Source: Treponema bryantii
Lineage (GTDB): Bacteria; Spirochaetota; Spirochaetia; Treponematales; Treponemataceae
Assembly: GCA_015061465.1 (NCBI GenBank)
Contig: SUWN01000013.1
Location: 1-50,732, forward strand
Length of the DNA stretch: 50,732 nucleotides
Reading direction: 5' to 3'
Below are positions 17,986 through 26,693 of the stretch, piece after piece (position 1 is the stretch's first letter; each line of letters opens with the position of its first letter). The translations under genes and the position numbers were made by a program. The notes beneath the pieces are model-generated. The model did no database searches. It was given only the letters and a program-made list of their open reading frames with translations, and was not told the origin of the DNA.

Positions 17986-19401
17986 TTATTTAATATTTTT
18001 TGCAAATTGTTTTAATTCTTCAATTTGCTCTTTTACTTTTTCAGCTGCTGGTCCACCATCAGTTTTTCTTGTTTGAACACAAGCAAGCGGTGTGATTTTT
18101 TCAAAAATATCTTTTTCGAACAATGGACTACATTCTTTGTATGTTTCAAAATCCAATTGTTCTAATTCGCAATTATTTTCGATTGCAATTCTAACAAGTT
18201 TTGCAGAAACACCGTGTGCAGTTCTAAAAGGAAGTCCTTTGCAAACTAAATAATCAGCAATATCTGTAGCGTTCAAATATCCACCTTTACATGCATCTGC
18301 CATTTTTTCTTTATTCCATTTTGCAGTTGCAATCATAGAAGTAAATACTTTTACACAAGATAAAACTGTATCACAAGCATCAAAAAGACTCTCTTTGTCT
18401 TCTTGCATATCTCTGTCATAAGCAAGAGGAAGTGCTTTCATCATTGTAAGTAAAGCAAATAAATCACCATAAACTTTACCAGTTCGGCCACGAATCAATT
18501 CTGCAAAATCAGGATTTTTCTTTTGTGGCATGATTGAACTTCCTGTAGACCATTTTTCGCTCAAATCAATAAAAGCAAATTCTGTAGTTGCCCACAAAAC
18601 AATCTCTTCACAAAAACGAGATAAATGCATTTGTAAAATACTTAAATTTGATGCAGTTTCTATACAATAATCTCTGTCGCTAACGCTGTCCAAAGAGTTT
18701 TTTGTTACACCTTCAAATCCAAGTAATTCAGCTTCGTATTTTCTGTTTAAAGGTAAACCACTTCCTGCCAAAGCCCCTGAACCAATTGGAGATAAAGCCA
18801 TGCGTTTTAAAGAATCTTCCAAACGTTGCCAGTCTCTTACCAAACTCCAAGCCCAAGCACAAACATGATGAGCCAAAGTAACTGGCTGTGCGTGTTGCAT
18901 ATGAGTAAAGCCTGGAATTAAAGTTTCTGTATTTTCTTTTGCGATTAAAGTTAGAGCGTCTATTAATGTTAAAACTGAATTTTGAATTTCTGGAATAAAT
19001 CTTCTTAAATAAAGACGTTCATCTAAAGCAATTTGGTCGTTTCTACTTCTACCAGTGTGAACTTTTTTTCCAGCTTCACCAATTCTATCTGTCAAAGTTG
19101 CTTCTATAAATGAGTGAATATCTTCTGCAGAATAGTCAATTTTTAATGAACCTGATTCCAAATCTTTTTGAATTGATTCAAGTCCATTTACAATTTGATT
19201 TGCTTCGTCTTCTGAAATGATTTTTGTAAAAGCAAGCATTTTTGCGTGAGCGATACTTCCTTTTATATCATCCAAAGCCATTCTTTCATCAACATAAATG
19301 GAAGTTTCAAATTCTACTGCTTGAGCATCTGGGCCTTCTTCAAAACGTCCGTGCCACAATGCTGCGTGATTATCTTGTGTTATAGTTCCGTGCTGTGCCA
19401 T
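17986..19401 (-). CDS. argH: Argininosuccinate lyase
   Basis: The enzyme splits argininosuccinate into arginine and fumarate, the last step of arginine synthesis. The 471-residue protein carries the fumarase/aspartase-superfamily signature GSSIMPQKKNPDFAEL near residue 290, whose flexible serine loop holds the catalytic base. The conserved TGRSRNDQIALDERLYLRR near 120 and HMQHAQPVTLAHH near 165 are also typical. No other arg genes are in the window. The start lacks a Shine-Dalgarno sequence and lies about 2 bp after the likely transcription start, so the message may be leaderless. The transporter genes follow directly. Confidence 0.97.
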   Translation of the reverse strand: MAQHGTITQDNHAALWHGRFEEGPDAQAVEFETSIYVDERMALDDIKGSIAHAKMLAFTKIISEDEANQIVNGLESIQKDLESGSLKIDYSAEDIHSFIEATLTDRIGEAGKKVHTGRSRNDQIALDERLYLRRFIPEIQNSVLTLIDALTLIAKENTETLIPGFTHMQHAQPVTLAHHVCAWAWSLVRDWQRLEDSLKRMALSPIGSGALAGSGLPLNRKYEAELLGFEGVTKNSLDSVSDRDYCIETASNLSILQMHLSRFCEEIVLWATTEFAFIDLSEKWSTGSSIMPQKKNPDFAELIRGRTGKVYGDLFALLTMMKALPLAYDRDMQEDKESLFDACDTVLSCVKVFTSMIATAKWNKEKMADACKGGYLNATDIADYLVCKGLPFRTAHGVSAKLVRIAIENNCELEQLDFETYKECSPLFEKDIFEKITPLACVQTRKTDGGPAAEKVKEQIEELKQFAKNIK

Positions 19402-19409
19402 AATGATTG

Positions 19410-19453
19410 ATTATATATCAATAAAAAGTGTATTTCAAGTTACTGATATATAA
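19410..19453 (-). promoter_or_regulatory. argH promoter overlapped by a perfect inverted repeat
   Basis: On the minus strand TTGAAA (19433-19438), a 17-bp spacer and TATAAT (19410-19415) form a near-consensus promoter. TTATATATCA (19411-19420) and TGATATATAA (19444-19453) are perfect 10-bp inverted arms; one covers the -10 box and the other lies just upstream of -35. This is a plausible regulator site. It does not match the common ArgR box as I know it. Confidence 0.55.
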
Positions 19454-19472
19454 CCAATTAATCTTGTTTTCT

Positions 19473-22310
19473 TTATTTTTTTTCTGGTTTTAAGTAAACA
19501 ACAACGTAATTTTCCAAATCAAAATATTGTTGTGCACTTGTTTGAATAATTTCTGGTGTAATCCAAGAAGCAACAATTCCTTTTTTATTCAAATCAACAA
19601 CATTTTCTGGTTCATCTTCAAAAACTTTACTGTTTACAATTCTATTTAACCACCAATTATTATCTTGCAAATCAGTTTCTGCGCTACGAATTCTATTTTC
19701 ACAAATATTATCTGTGTAAGATTTTTCAATTCCATTTGTTTGTAAATCACGCAAGAATTCTAAAGCTGCATTTGCGAGTTCTTCTTCACGTTCTGGATTA
19801 CATTCAAAATTGATTTGAATAAGATAAGAACGTTCTGAAATTCCAGAAATGTCTCCATTTACAGAAACTCCGTAAGTTCCACTTTTTTCTTCGCGAATAA
19901 CTTCTCTAAGTCTAGTTTCTACAATTTCACACATTGCATCAAAGATTTTTTGATCTTGATAAGTTTGATTTACATCGTTTTCAGTTGGCAACTTTCCTGT
20001 AAATGCTAAATAAACACAACCTTTGTCACCAATTCCGATATAAACAACTTCAGAGGTTACACCTTCATTTTTACTCAACTGACGATAAATTGTTTTTTCT
20101 TTATTTTCTTTATCAGATTCAATTGTACCCAAATACGAAGCACACAAATCAACAATATTTTTTTCGTTAAAATCACCAAGAATAACAAAAGTAAAATCAG
20201 CAATATTTCCGTAACGTTCTTTGAACAATCTTTCGGAATTTTCTTTGTTCATTAATGCAATATAATCGTTTGTAACTCCCAATGAACGAATATCATCTTT
20301 TCCAAAAATAATTTCAACGATTTTTCTATTGAAATTGTCGTAAGGAGTAAGCCAACGTTTTGAAGCTGTATCTTTGTAATTTTGCATGATGATTTCCCAC
20401 GCGTCATCACTAAACTGAGGATTTGTAAAAATTTGATTTACAAGCTGCAAAGAAGTTTCAAAATCTTCATTATTTGTTTGAACATAAAAATCTTCGTAAT
20501 TTTGCGATGTTCCAAAACTATAATTTATTGCTTTTGAATCCAAAAGTTTCTTTAATTGTGGCGCAGTAAATCCACTTAATCCTGATAAAGATTGATGAAT
20601 TGGAGCAACGTCAGCATTTGGATAATCTGTATCACTAACAACAGAAAGTCCGCCCTTACTTACGCCGTAACAATAAATTTTATCTTTTTCCAATTTGCTT
20701 TTCTTTGTGATGATTTTTACACCGTTGTCCAAAATATATTCTTTTGCTTTTAATTTTGGCAGTGATTTTTTAGAAACGATTTTTGCTTTTGAAGAAGGTT
20801 TTTCCATCAAATTTCCTTCAATTTTTTCTTCTTCTAATGCTTTGATTTCTGAATTTTCATAATCATTCCAGATGCTAAAAATTGTTTCGTTTGTAGGAAT
20901 GTCCGTTCTAGATTCTGGCGCACGTAATAAAATTGATTCCCCAAATGATGAATAATACCCTTTTATAAATTCATTAATTTCATCTAATGTTAAAGAATCA
21001 AGCATTGCATTTTCTAATGCGACAGCCTCTGTAGGATTCATTGTGATTTCACCAGTTAAAATCATATTAAGACAAAGTGAAATAAAATGATTTGATTCTA
21101 ATTTTGGAATTGATTTTTCAAATTCAGCAACACGAACTTTGTATTCTTTGATTTTTCTGTTTGCTTCTTCTGCATTTACACCAAATCTTCCAAATCTAAT
21201 ATATTCATCTTTTAACAACTTGAATGATTCTTCAAACAAATTGTCTTTTGGAAAAACATACGCATAATTGAACTTTGTAAAATTGGAAAATGAATCAATT
21301 CCAAAACCAGCGCCAAACCAAGGTGCAGTTGGTTTTTGTGCAATTTCAGACATTCTTTCATTAAAAATTTCTGCCGAAAGCTGCACTTTTATTGAATTTA
21401 AATAATCGGTTTCAGTTTTAATTGGTTTGTAATCTTCAATTCGTTGGTAAACATTTAAAATCGTATTTTGGAATTCTGGATCTACAAATGAACAAATATC
21501 TTTTGTTTGATTAAAAGGAACGCTGTAAGTTGGAAGTTCTAGTTTTTCTTCTGACGCAGGAACTGTTCCCAAAATATTTTTGATTTCAGTTTCCAAAACA
21601 CTTGTCGAAATATCACCAATTGCAATTACAGACATAATTTCTGGTTTGTACCATTTTTTGTAAAAATCCACTACTCTTTCTTTACTGATATTTTGAATTA
21701 TATCCATATCACCAATTGGCATGCGATGTTCAAAACGTGAGTCTTTTAAGAAAAATGGAAGAACTTTTTCCATCTGGCGACCGCTTAAACTTTGTTGTCT
21801 GCTTCGCCATTCTTCCAAAATTACGCCTTTTTCTTTTTCTACTTCTTCGTCTTCAAAAGAAACTGCACAAGCCCAATCATGCAAAATCAACAAAGCTTTT
21901 TGTAAAATCTCTTTATTATCAGCTGGAATTTCAAGCATATAAACTGTTTCTTCAAAACTTGTGTAAGCATTTAAACCAGCTCCAAATTTCATTCCAACAG
22001 ATTCTAAAAAAGCAATTATTTCATGTTTTTTAAAATTTTCTGTTCCGTTAAAAGCCAAATGTTCTACAAAGTGAGCAACACCTTTTTGATCATCTTCTTC
22101 CAAATTTGAACCAGCTTTTACAACTAAACGGAAAAAGATTCTGTTTTTTGGTTCAGAATTTTTCATTACATAATAAGACATTCCGTTTTCCAACGTTCCA
22201 ATTTTTATGTCAGGATTTATTTGTAATGATTTTTCATTTGACCAAAGTAGATTTAGGCCAAAACTAACTACAACTAAAAAGATTGATAACTTTTTCACAA
22301 ATGATTTCAT
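19473..22310 (-). CDS. M16 family zinc metallopeptidase, exported
   Basis: The 945-residue protein is a pitrilysin/insulinase-type protease. It has a signal peptide (LSIFLVVVSFGLNLLWS), so it acts outside the cytoplasm. The inverted zinc motif HFVEH is at residues 80-84 (VAHFVEHLAFNGTENF) and the distal glutamate is in EEVEKEKGVILEEW, giving a catalytically complete first M16 domain. A second, inactive-type M16 half starts near residue 520 (AKEYILDNGVKIITKKSK). A GAGGGA ribosome-binding site precedes the ATG. Peptide substrates are unknown. A second, cytoplasmic M16 enzyme (PreP-like) lies at 35688-38735. Confidence 0.9.
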   Translation of the reverse strand: MKSFVKKLSIFLVVVSFGLNLLWSNEKSLQINPDIKIGTLENGMSYYVMKNSEPKNRIFFRLVVKAGSNLEEDDQKGVAHFVEHLAFNGTENFKKHEIIAFLESVGMKFGAGLNAYTSFEETVYMLEIPADNKEILQKALLILHDWACAVSFEDEEVEKEKGVILEEWRSRQQSLSGRQMEKVLPFFLKDSRFEHRMPIGDMDIIQNISKERVVDFYKKWYKPEIMSVIAIGDISTSVLETEIKNILGTVPASEEKLELPTYSVPFNQTKDICSFVDPEFQNTILNVYQRIEDYKPIKTETDYLNSIKVQLSAEIFNERMSEIAQKPTAPWFGAGFGIDSFSNFTKFNYAYVFPKDNLFEESFKLLKDEYIRFGRFGVNAEEANRKIKEYKVRVAEFEKSIPKLESNHFISLCLNMILTGEITMNPTEAVALENAMLDSLTLDEINEFIKGYYSSFGESILLRAPESRTDIPTNETIFSIWNDYENSEIKALEEEKIEGNLMEKPSSKAKIVSKKSLPKLKAKEYILDNGVKIITKKSKLEKDKIYCYGVSKGGLSVVSDTDYPNADVAPIHQSLSGLSGFTAPQLKKLLDSKAINYSFGTSQNYEDFYVQTNNEDFETSLQLVNQIFTNPQFSDDAWEIIMQNYKDTASKRWLTPYDNFNRKIVEIIFGKDDIRSLGVTNDYIALMNKENSERLFKERYGNIADFTFVILGDFNEKNIVDLCASYLGTIESDKENKEKTIYRQLSKNEGVTSEVVYIGIGDKGCVYLAFTGKLPTENDVNQTYQDQKIFDAMCEIVETRLREVIREEKSGTYGVSVNGDISGISERSYLIQINFECNPEREEELANAALEFLRDLQTNGIEKSYTDNICENRIRSAETDLQDNNWWLNRIVNSKVFEDEPENVVDLNKKGIVASWITPEIIQTSAQQYFDLENYVVVYLKPEKK

Positions 22311-22357
22311 TTAAGTTCCCTCGTATTTACATTTTTTCAATTTTTGTCAATTAATTC

Positions 22358-22386
22358 AAAATACATAATCAAAAATCATCTGTCAA
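22358..22386 (-). promoter_or_regulatory. Promoter of the M16 protease gene
   Basis: On the minus strand TTGACA (22381-22386), 17 bp and TATTTT (22358-22363) form a sigma-70-type promoter between the fba terminator and the protease start codon. Confidence 0.6.
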
Positions 22387-22416
22387 TATAAAATCGTTTG
22401 AAATAAAAAGAAATTA

Positions 22417-22452
22417 TAAAAAAAAATCCTCGGAGTTATTTTTCCGAGGATT
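22417..22452 (-). terminator. Rho-independent terminator of fba
   Basis: On the minus strand the 9-bp stem AATCCTCGG/CCGAGGATT (22444-22452 with 22425-22433) is followed by a run of T residues (22417-22424). It lies about 30 bp past the fba stop and separates it from the M16 gene. Confidence 0.92.
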
Positions 22453-22482
22453 AAAAAAGTCTTTATACGACTAAATTATTAA

Positions 22483-23490
22483 TTAGTCCCAAGCGTGTCC
22501 TGCTGAACCAAGAACGTCGATATTTTTGTGCATATACATTTTCTTAAGTTCATCACGAGCTGGTGCTAAGAATTCGCGTGGATCAAATTTTCCAGGATTT
22601 TCAGCTAAGAATTTGCGAACAGCAGCTGTCATTGCCAAACGTCCGTCTGAGTCAATGTTGATTTTACAAACAGCAGATTTAGCAGCTTTTCTTAATTGTT
22701 CTTCTGGGATACCAATTGAATCTGGGATTTTTCCACCAAATTCTTCAATAATTTTTACATATTCCATTGGAACTGAAGAAGATCCGTGGAGTACGATTGG
22801 GAAACCTGGAATCATTTTTTCAATTTGTTCAAGAACATCAAATGCTAATGGAGGTGGAACTAAAACACCGTCAGCATTGCGTGTACATTGTTCTGGTTTG
22901 AATTTACAACGACCATGTGATGTACCAATAGAAATAGCAAGTGAATCTACACCTGTTTTTTCTACGAAGTCTTTTACTTCTTCAGGTTTTGTGTAGTGGC
23001 TTTCTGCAGCAACAACATCATCTTCTACACCAGCTAAAACACCAAGTTCACCTTCTACAGTTACACCGTGTTCGTGAGCATAATCACAAACTTTTTTTGT
23101 AAGAGCAACGTTTTCATCATAAGGAAGATGTGAACCATCAATCATTACAGAAGAGAATCCGTTATCGATACAGTCTTTTGCAACTTCAAAATCTGGACCG
23201 TGATCAAGGTGAAGAACGATAGGTACACCTTTTCCTTCTGGATCAAGTTCTTTTGCATATTCTACAGCACCGCGAGCCATATTTCTGAGGATGTATTTAT
23301 TTGCATAAGCACGAGCGCCTTTTGAAACTTGAAGAATTACAGGAGATTTTGTTTCTACAGCAGCTTGAATAATAGCTTGCATTTGTTCCATGTTATTGAA
23401 GTTATATGCAGGAATTGCATATCCGCCTTTGATAGCTTTTGCAAACATATCTTTTGTGTTTACAAGACCAAGTTCTTTGTAACTTAACAT
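22483..23490 (-). CDS. fba: Class II fructose-bisphosphate aldolase
   Basis: This zinc enzyme reversibly splits fructose-1,6-bisphosphate into dihydroxyacetone phosphate and glyceraldehyde-3-phosphate in glycolysis. The 335-residue protein has HLDHG at residues 94-98 (catalytic aspartate and zinc histidine), MIDGSHLPYDENV near 117, VEGELG near 145, and the zinc- and phosphate-binding HGRCKF and HGSSSVP near 205 and 240. It is transcribed alone, with a TTGAAT-N17-TAAAAT promoter upstream and a strong terminator downstream. The leader contains GGGGTTATCCC, a small hairpin just before the AAAAGGA ribosome-binding site. Confidence 0.96.
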   Translation of the reverse strand: MLSYKELGLVNTKDMFAKAIKGGYAIPAYNFNNMEQMQAIIQAAVETKSPVILQVSKGARAYANKYILRNMARGAVEYAKELDPEGKGVPIVLHLDHGPDFEVAKDCIDNGFSSVMIDGSHLPYDENVALTKKVCDYAHEHGVTVEGELGVLAGVEDDVVAAESHYTKPEEVKDFVEKTGVDSLAISIGTSHGRCKFKPEQCTRNADGVLVPPPLAFDVLEQIEKMIPGFPIVLHGSSSVPMEYVKIIEEFGGKIPDSIGIPEEQLRKAAKSAVCKINIDSDGRLAMTAAVRKFLAENPGKFDPREFLAPARDELKKMYMHKNIDVLGSAGHAWD

Positions 23491-23532
23491 ATCCGTTCCT
23501 TTTGGGATAACCCCGAATTGTGATTTTGTTGT

Positions 23533-23561
23533 ATTTTATGATAAATATTCAATAAATTCAA
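23533..23561 (-). promoter_or_regulatory. fba promoter
   Basis: On the minus strand TTGAAT (23556-23561), a 17-bp spacer and TAAAAT (23533-23538) lie about 43 bp upstream of the fba start. Confidence 0.6.
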
Positions 23562-23573
23562 TATAATGAAGTT

Positions 23574-24206
23574 TTATTCTTTTTTCAAAAATTTATTTGT
23601 ATAAACTAAAAAAATTGAAAATAAAATAAATAAAATGCTTAAAATTAAAACAATTGCAATGCTTGAATTAATCACGTATAAAGATTCCACGATTGCTGGA
23701 AAAAACAAAGAAACCAAGAAAATTGTCATAGAAAAAATTGAAAGTGGCACCTTTTTTTCAAGCAGATTTTTATAAAACTTTTTAAGATAAAAATAACAAA
23801 TTAAAATCATTGCCAAATAAAGCAATGGTTTTAAGAAAATATAATAAGCAGCATATTTTGAATTAGAAAAACCTATAATTGTATAAGGAAGATAAATTGA
23901 ATAAAAAGACATAATCAACGGAAAGAAAGACTTTATTTTAAAATCCCATTCATCTTTTGTTAATAAAATAAATAATCCGTAAACAACAATTGTCATAACT
24001 AAAGTTTGTGGAAAATAAAAAAGAAGATTTTGACCAAATGAATATGGAACTAATCTATGTGAAAACAAAACAAATTCTTGCACTGCGCACAAAAGAGTTG
24101 ATGAAAAAACTCCTAAAAAAATAACAATCAAATTTCTTTTTTCTTTAGTGAGCAAACAATATAAAGTCAAAACTAAAGGTAATAACAAAAAACTAAACAA
24201 AAGCAT
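23574..24206 (-). CDS. Polytopic membrane protein of unknown function
   Basis: I do not recognise this 210-residue protein. It is almost entirely hydrophobic, with about seven predicted membrane segments (for example LLFSFLLLPLVLTLYCLL at the start and AIVLILSILFILFSIFLVY at the end), joined by short Lys-rich loops. The second hydrophobic stretch contains a conserved-looking VQEFVLFSHRLVPYSFG loop. It starts 19 bp after the manA stop on the same strand, so it is probably the last gene of the nucleotidyltransferase-manA operon. A role in envelope sugar metabolism would fit the context but is not shown. Confidence 0.7.
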   Translation of the reverse strand: MLLFSFLLLPLVLTLYCLLTKEKRNLIVIFLGVFSSTLLCAVQEFVLFSHRLVPYSFGQNLLFYFPQTLVMTIVVYGLFILLTKDEWDFKIKSFFPLIMSFYSIYLPYTIIGFSNSKYAAYYIFLKPLLYLAMILICYFYLKKFYKNLLEKKVPLSIFSMTIFLVSLFFPAIVESLYVINSSIAIVLILSILFILFSIFLVYTNKFLKKE

Positions 24207-24225
24207 TATTTTCTCCGTACATTTT

Positions 24226-25035
24226 TTATTTTGCTCTGATGCGCATAATTTGAGCAGTTCCTTCTATTGTGATTTTTTCACCTGGAAGAATTGCATAAAT
24301 TTCTTCTGCATTAATTGTTGTTGGAAATTTATCTTTCCCTGTTTTTATAACTGCTTTTTGGCTGGAAATTACGTATAAAAGTTGAACATCTTTTGGTTCA
24401 TTTCCGTTTGTTGCAAGAATACTCCAACCGCCTTTTACATTTACAGTTTCTAGTGAAAAATACTTACAATCAAATTCGCCGGCAAAAGGAGCAACAGGCA
24501 TCATATCTTCGTATTTTATTACAGAAAGTCCCTTTTCAATATGAACTTCTCTTCCTCTTCCCCAATCGTAAAGTCTGTATGTTAAATCACAAGATTGTTG
24601 AACTTCGAGCAAACGTAACCCAGAACCTATTGCGTGAACAGTTCCTGCAGGAATATAAATAAAATCACCTTTTTTTACGTTTACAAATTCAAGATATTTT
24701 TCTAAATCATTATTTTGAATCGCTTTTGCTAAAACTTCGTTTGTGTATCCTTTTTTTATTCCGTACACTAATTTTGCATCATCGGCAGCGTCCAAAACAT
24801 ACCAACATTCTGTTTTTCCACGATTTCCTGAGCCTTCTAATTTTACGGCCCAATCATCATCTGGGTGAACTTGAATAGAAAGTGTGTCATTTGCTTGAAT
24901 AATTTTTACAAGAAGAGGATGGTCGCCTTTACAAGCAGCTTTAAAATCTTCTTGCAATCCGTTTGGATGTGTTGAAGCAAGCCACAATTCATAGCCCCAA
25001 ATTTTTTTAGATTCAATTGGATTTAATTTAATCAT
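24226..25035 (-). CDS. manA: Mannose-6-phosphate isomerase, type I (short form)
   Basis: The zinc enzyme interconverts fructose-6-phosphate and mannose-6-phosphate. The 269-residue protein is a cupin-type isomerase. The zinc ligands appear in LSIQVHPDDDW (Gln and His near residue 54), GKTECWYVLDA (Glu near 75) and PAGTVHAIGSGLRLLEVQQ (His near 135), with YRLYDWGR supplying the catalytic arginine. It is shorter than many homologues (about 310-390), like the compact Firmicute/spirochaete form. A GGGTGA ribosome-binding site precedes the ATG. It lies 17 bp behind the nucleotidyltransferase gene, suggesting joint work on nucleotide-sugar precursors. Confidence 0.88.
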   Translation of the reverse strand: MIKLNPIESKKIWGYELWLASTHPNGLQEDFKAACKGDHPLLVKIIQANDTLSIQVHPDDDWAVKLEGSGNRGKTECWYVLDAADDAKLVYGIKKGYTNEVLAKAIQNNDLEKYLEFVNVKKGDFIYIPAGTVHAIGSGLRLLEVQQSCDLTYRLYDWGRGREVHIEKGLSVIKYEDMMPVAPFAGEFDCKYFSLETVNVKGGWSILATNGNEPKDVQLLYVISSQKAVIKTGKDKFPTTINAEEIYAILPGEKITIEGTAQIMRIRAK

Positions 25036-25052
25036 AGTTCACCCGATAAAAT

Positions 25053-25964
25053 TTATTTTTGCCAAAGTTGTTCTGGGTAATATCCAGATTTGATTTTGTT
25101 AGCAATTTCAGTTTTTACAATTTCTCTGTCTTCTGGATAAGTCATTCCAAACCATTTTTCTGTTGAAGTAAAGAATTTAATAATTCCTTTGTTGTGAGCA
25201 ATAATATCACTTGCTGCAACAGGAAGAAGAGCTTCTGCTTTTGGACTAGTAACGTTTGAAGAAATGAAGTTTTCCCAATATGTATGGAATTCTTCAAATG
25301 ATTTTAAACTGAAACCAAATAGATTCATACTTACCCATTCATTTCCAGTCATAATTTTATTTTGTCCGTCAATTTCGCTGATAATCTTGTCGTCTTTGTC
25401 GTAATAAATTTTTAGATTTTCTACGATTGATTCAAGTTTTTCATCTTTTACAGTACAAACACCGCGGCTTACAGAACCACTTTTGCTCATTGTGTTTCCA
25501 AGAACATAACCAACCATTGCGTGTTCTGTACTCATTGGGTCAATTGAAGAAAGATATTTTCCCAAAGTTTCAAATGCTTCACGTCCATAATAATCGTCCG
25601 AATTAATTACTGCAAAAGGCGCATTGATTGCTTTTTCTGCACACAAAACAGCGTGAGTTGTTCCCCAAGGTTTTGTTCTATCTGCCGAAAGTTTTATTTG
25701 TTCTTCTGTTAATAAACTATCGTGACTTTGGAAAACATATTCTGCGTCAAAGTTTTTTGCAATTCTATCAAATAATCTTGTTCTAAAATCAGATTCAATA
25801 TCTTTACGAATAATAAATACAACTTTTCCAAATCCGCTTTTCATTGCATCATAAGTTGCAAAATCAAGCAAACATTCGTCGTGAAGTCCAACTCCATCAA
25901 TTTGTTTTACACCACCGTAACGGCTTCCCATTCCTGCTGCTAATACTAATAATGTTGGTTTCAT
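25053..25964 (-). CDS. Nucleotide-sugar pyrophosphorylase-like nucleotidyltransferase
   Basis: The 303-residue protein starts with the NTP_transferase signature LVLAAGMGSRYGGVKQIDGVG (G-rich loop that binds the nucleotide, near residues 6-26). APFAVINSDDYYGREAF near 117 contains the metal-binding aspartates. It would join a sugar-1-phosphate to a nucleotide, giving an NDP-sugar and pyrophosphate. The DGVG segment in place of the usual PKP puts it in a subfamily whose substrate I cannot name. It is followed by manA, and a phosphohexomutase lies at 13934, so a mannose-derived sugar is a reasonable guess. A GAGGTG ribosome-binding site precedes the start. Confidence 0.8.
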   Translation of the reverse strand: MKPTLLVLAAGMGSRYGGVKQIDGVGLHDECLLDFATYDAMKSGFGKVVFIIRKDIESDFRTRLFDRIAKNFDAEYVFQSHDSLLTEEQIKLSADRTKPWGTTHAVLCAEKAINAPFAVINSDDYYGREAFETLGKYLSSIDPMSTEHAMVGYVLGNTMSKSGSVSRGVCTVKDEKLESIVENLKIYYDKDDKIISEIDGQNKIMTGNEWVSMNLFGFSLKSFEEFHTYWENFISSNVTSPKAEALLPVAASDIIAHNKGIIKFFTSTEKWFGMTYPEDREIVKTEIANKIKSGYYPEQLWQK

Positions 25965-26019
25965 TTATTCACCTCGATTTTTTTTATTTTTCTCATATTA
26001 CCTTTTATAAAAATAATAT

Positions 26020-26676
26020 TCAATAAAATGATTTTATTTGTTCAAGCGACAAAAGGATTCTTTCACACATTTTTTTAATTTCTTCCGTTGGTTGTATTTT
26101 ATCAGGAATCATAATTGTGTGAAGATTTGCTGAAAACGCACTTTTTATTCCGTTTGGACTGTCTTCAATTGCTACACATTCTTCTGGTTTTAAGCCAAGA
26201 GAGTTGCACGCCATCAAATAAATTTCAGGATTTGGTTTACTGTGTTCCACCATGTCGCCACAAGTTAAAGTTTCAAAGTAATCTAAAACCCCAACTGCTT
26301 TTAATTGACGTTCAACAGTTGCTTTTCTTGTAGAAGATGCCAGCGCAATTCGATATTTAGGTTTTAAGTAATCCAAAATCTCTTTTGCAAAAGGCATAAG
26401 TGGAATTCCAGAAGAAAATTCTATCTGATGAAAATAATCACTTGTTTGTTGAATAAAATATTCTGAATCAAAATCAGCGCCATAATTCTTTTTTAGAATT
26501 TGAATTGTGTCGTTTTTGTTTGTTCCAAGACATTGTTTCATTACATCTTGAGGATTTGGCAAATTTTGTTTTTTTGCAACTTCAAGCCACGCTTTGTCGC
26601 AAATTGTTTCTGAATCTAAAATTACGCCATCCATATCAAAAATAAACGCTTTTATTTCTTGCATACTTTTTTCCAT
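26020..26676 (-). CDS. HAD-superfamily hydrolase, beta-phosphoglucomutase-like
   Basis: The 218-residue protein begins FIFDMDGVILDSE, the DxD motif I with the nucleophilic aspartate. Motif II is IALASSTRK, the lysine of motif III is in EHSKPNPEIYLMAC, and motif IV is CVAIEDSPNGIKSA. The helical cap after motif I is the C1 type seen in beta-phosphoglucomutases and small sugar or nucleotide phosphatases. The start could be the ATG at 26676 or the one at 26664; GGAAAA fits the second better. It lies 17 bp after the kinase gene on the same strand and may be co-transcribed. The substrate is not determinable. Confidence 0.82.
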   Translation of the reverse strand: MEKSMQEIKAFIFDMDGVILDSETICDKAWLEVAKKQNLPNPQDVMKQCLGTNKNDTIQILKKNYGADFDSEYFIQQTSDYFHQIEFSSGIPLMPFAKEILDYLKPKYRIALASSTRKATVERQLKAVGVLDYFETLTCGDMVEHSKPNPEIYLMACNSLGLKPEECVAIEDSPNGIKSAFSANLHTIMIPDKIQPTEEIKKMCERILLSLEQIKSFY

Positions 26677-26693
26677 AAAAAATTATTTTTGTT

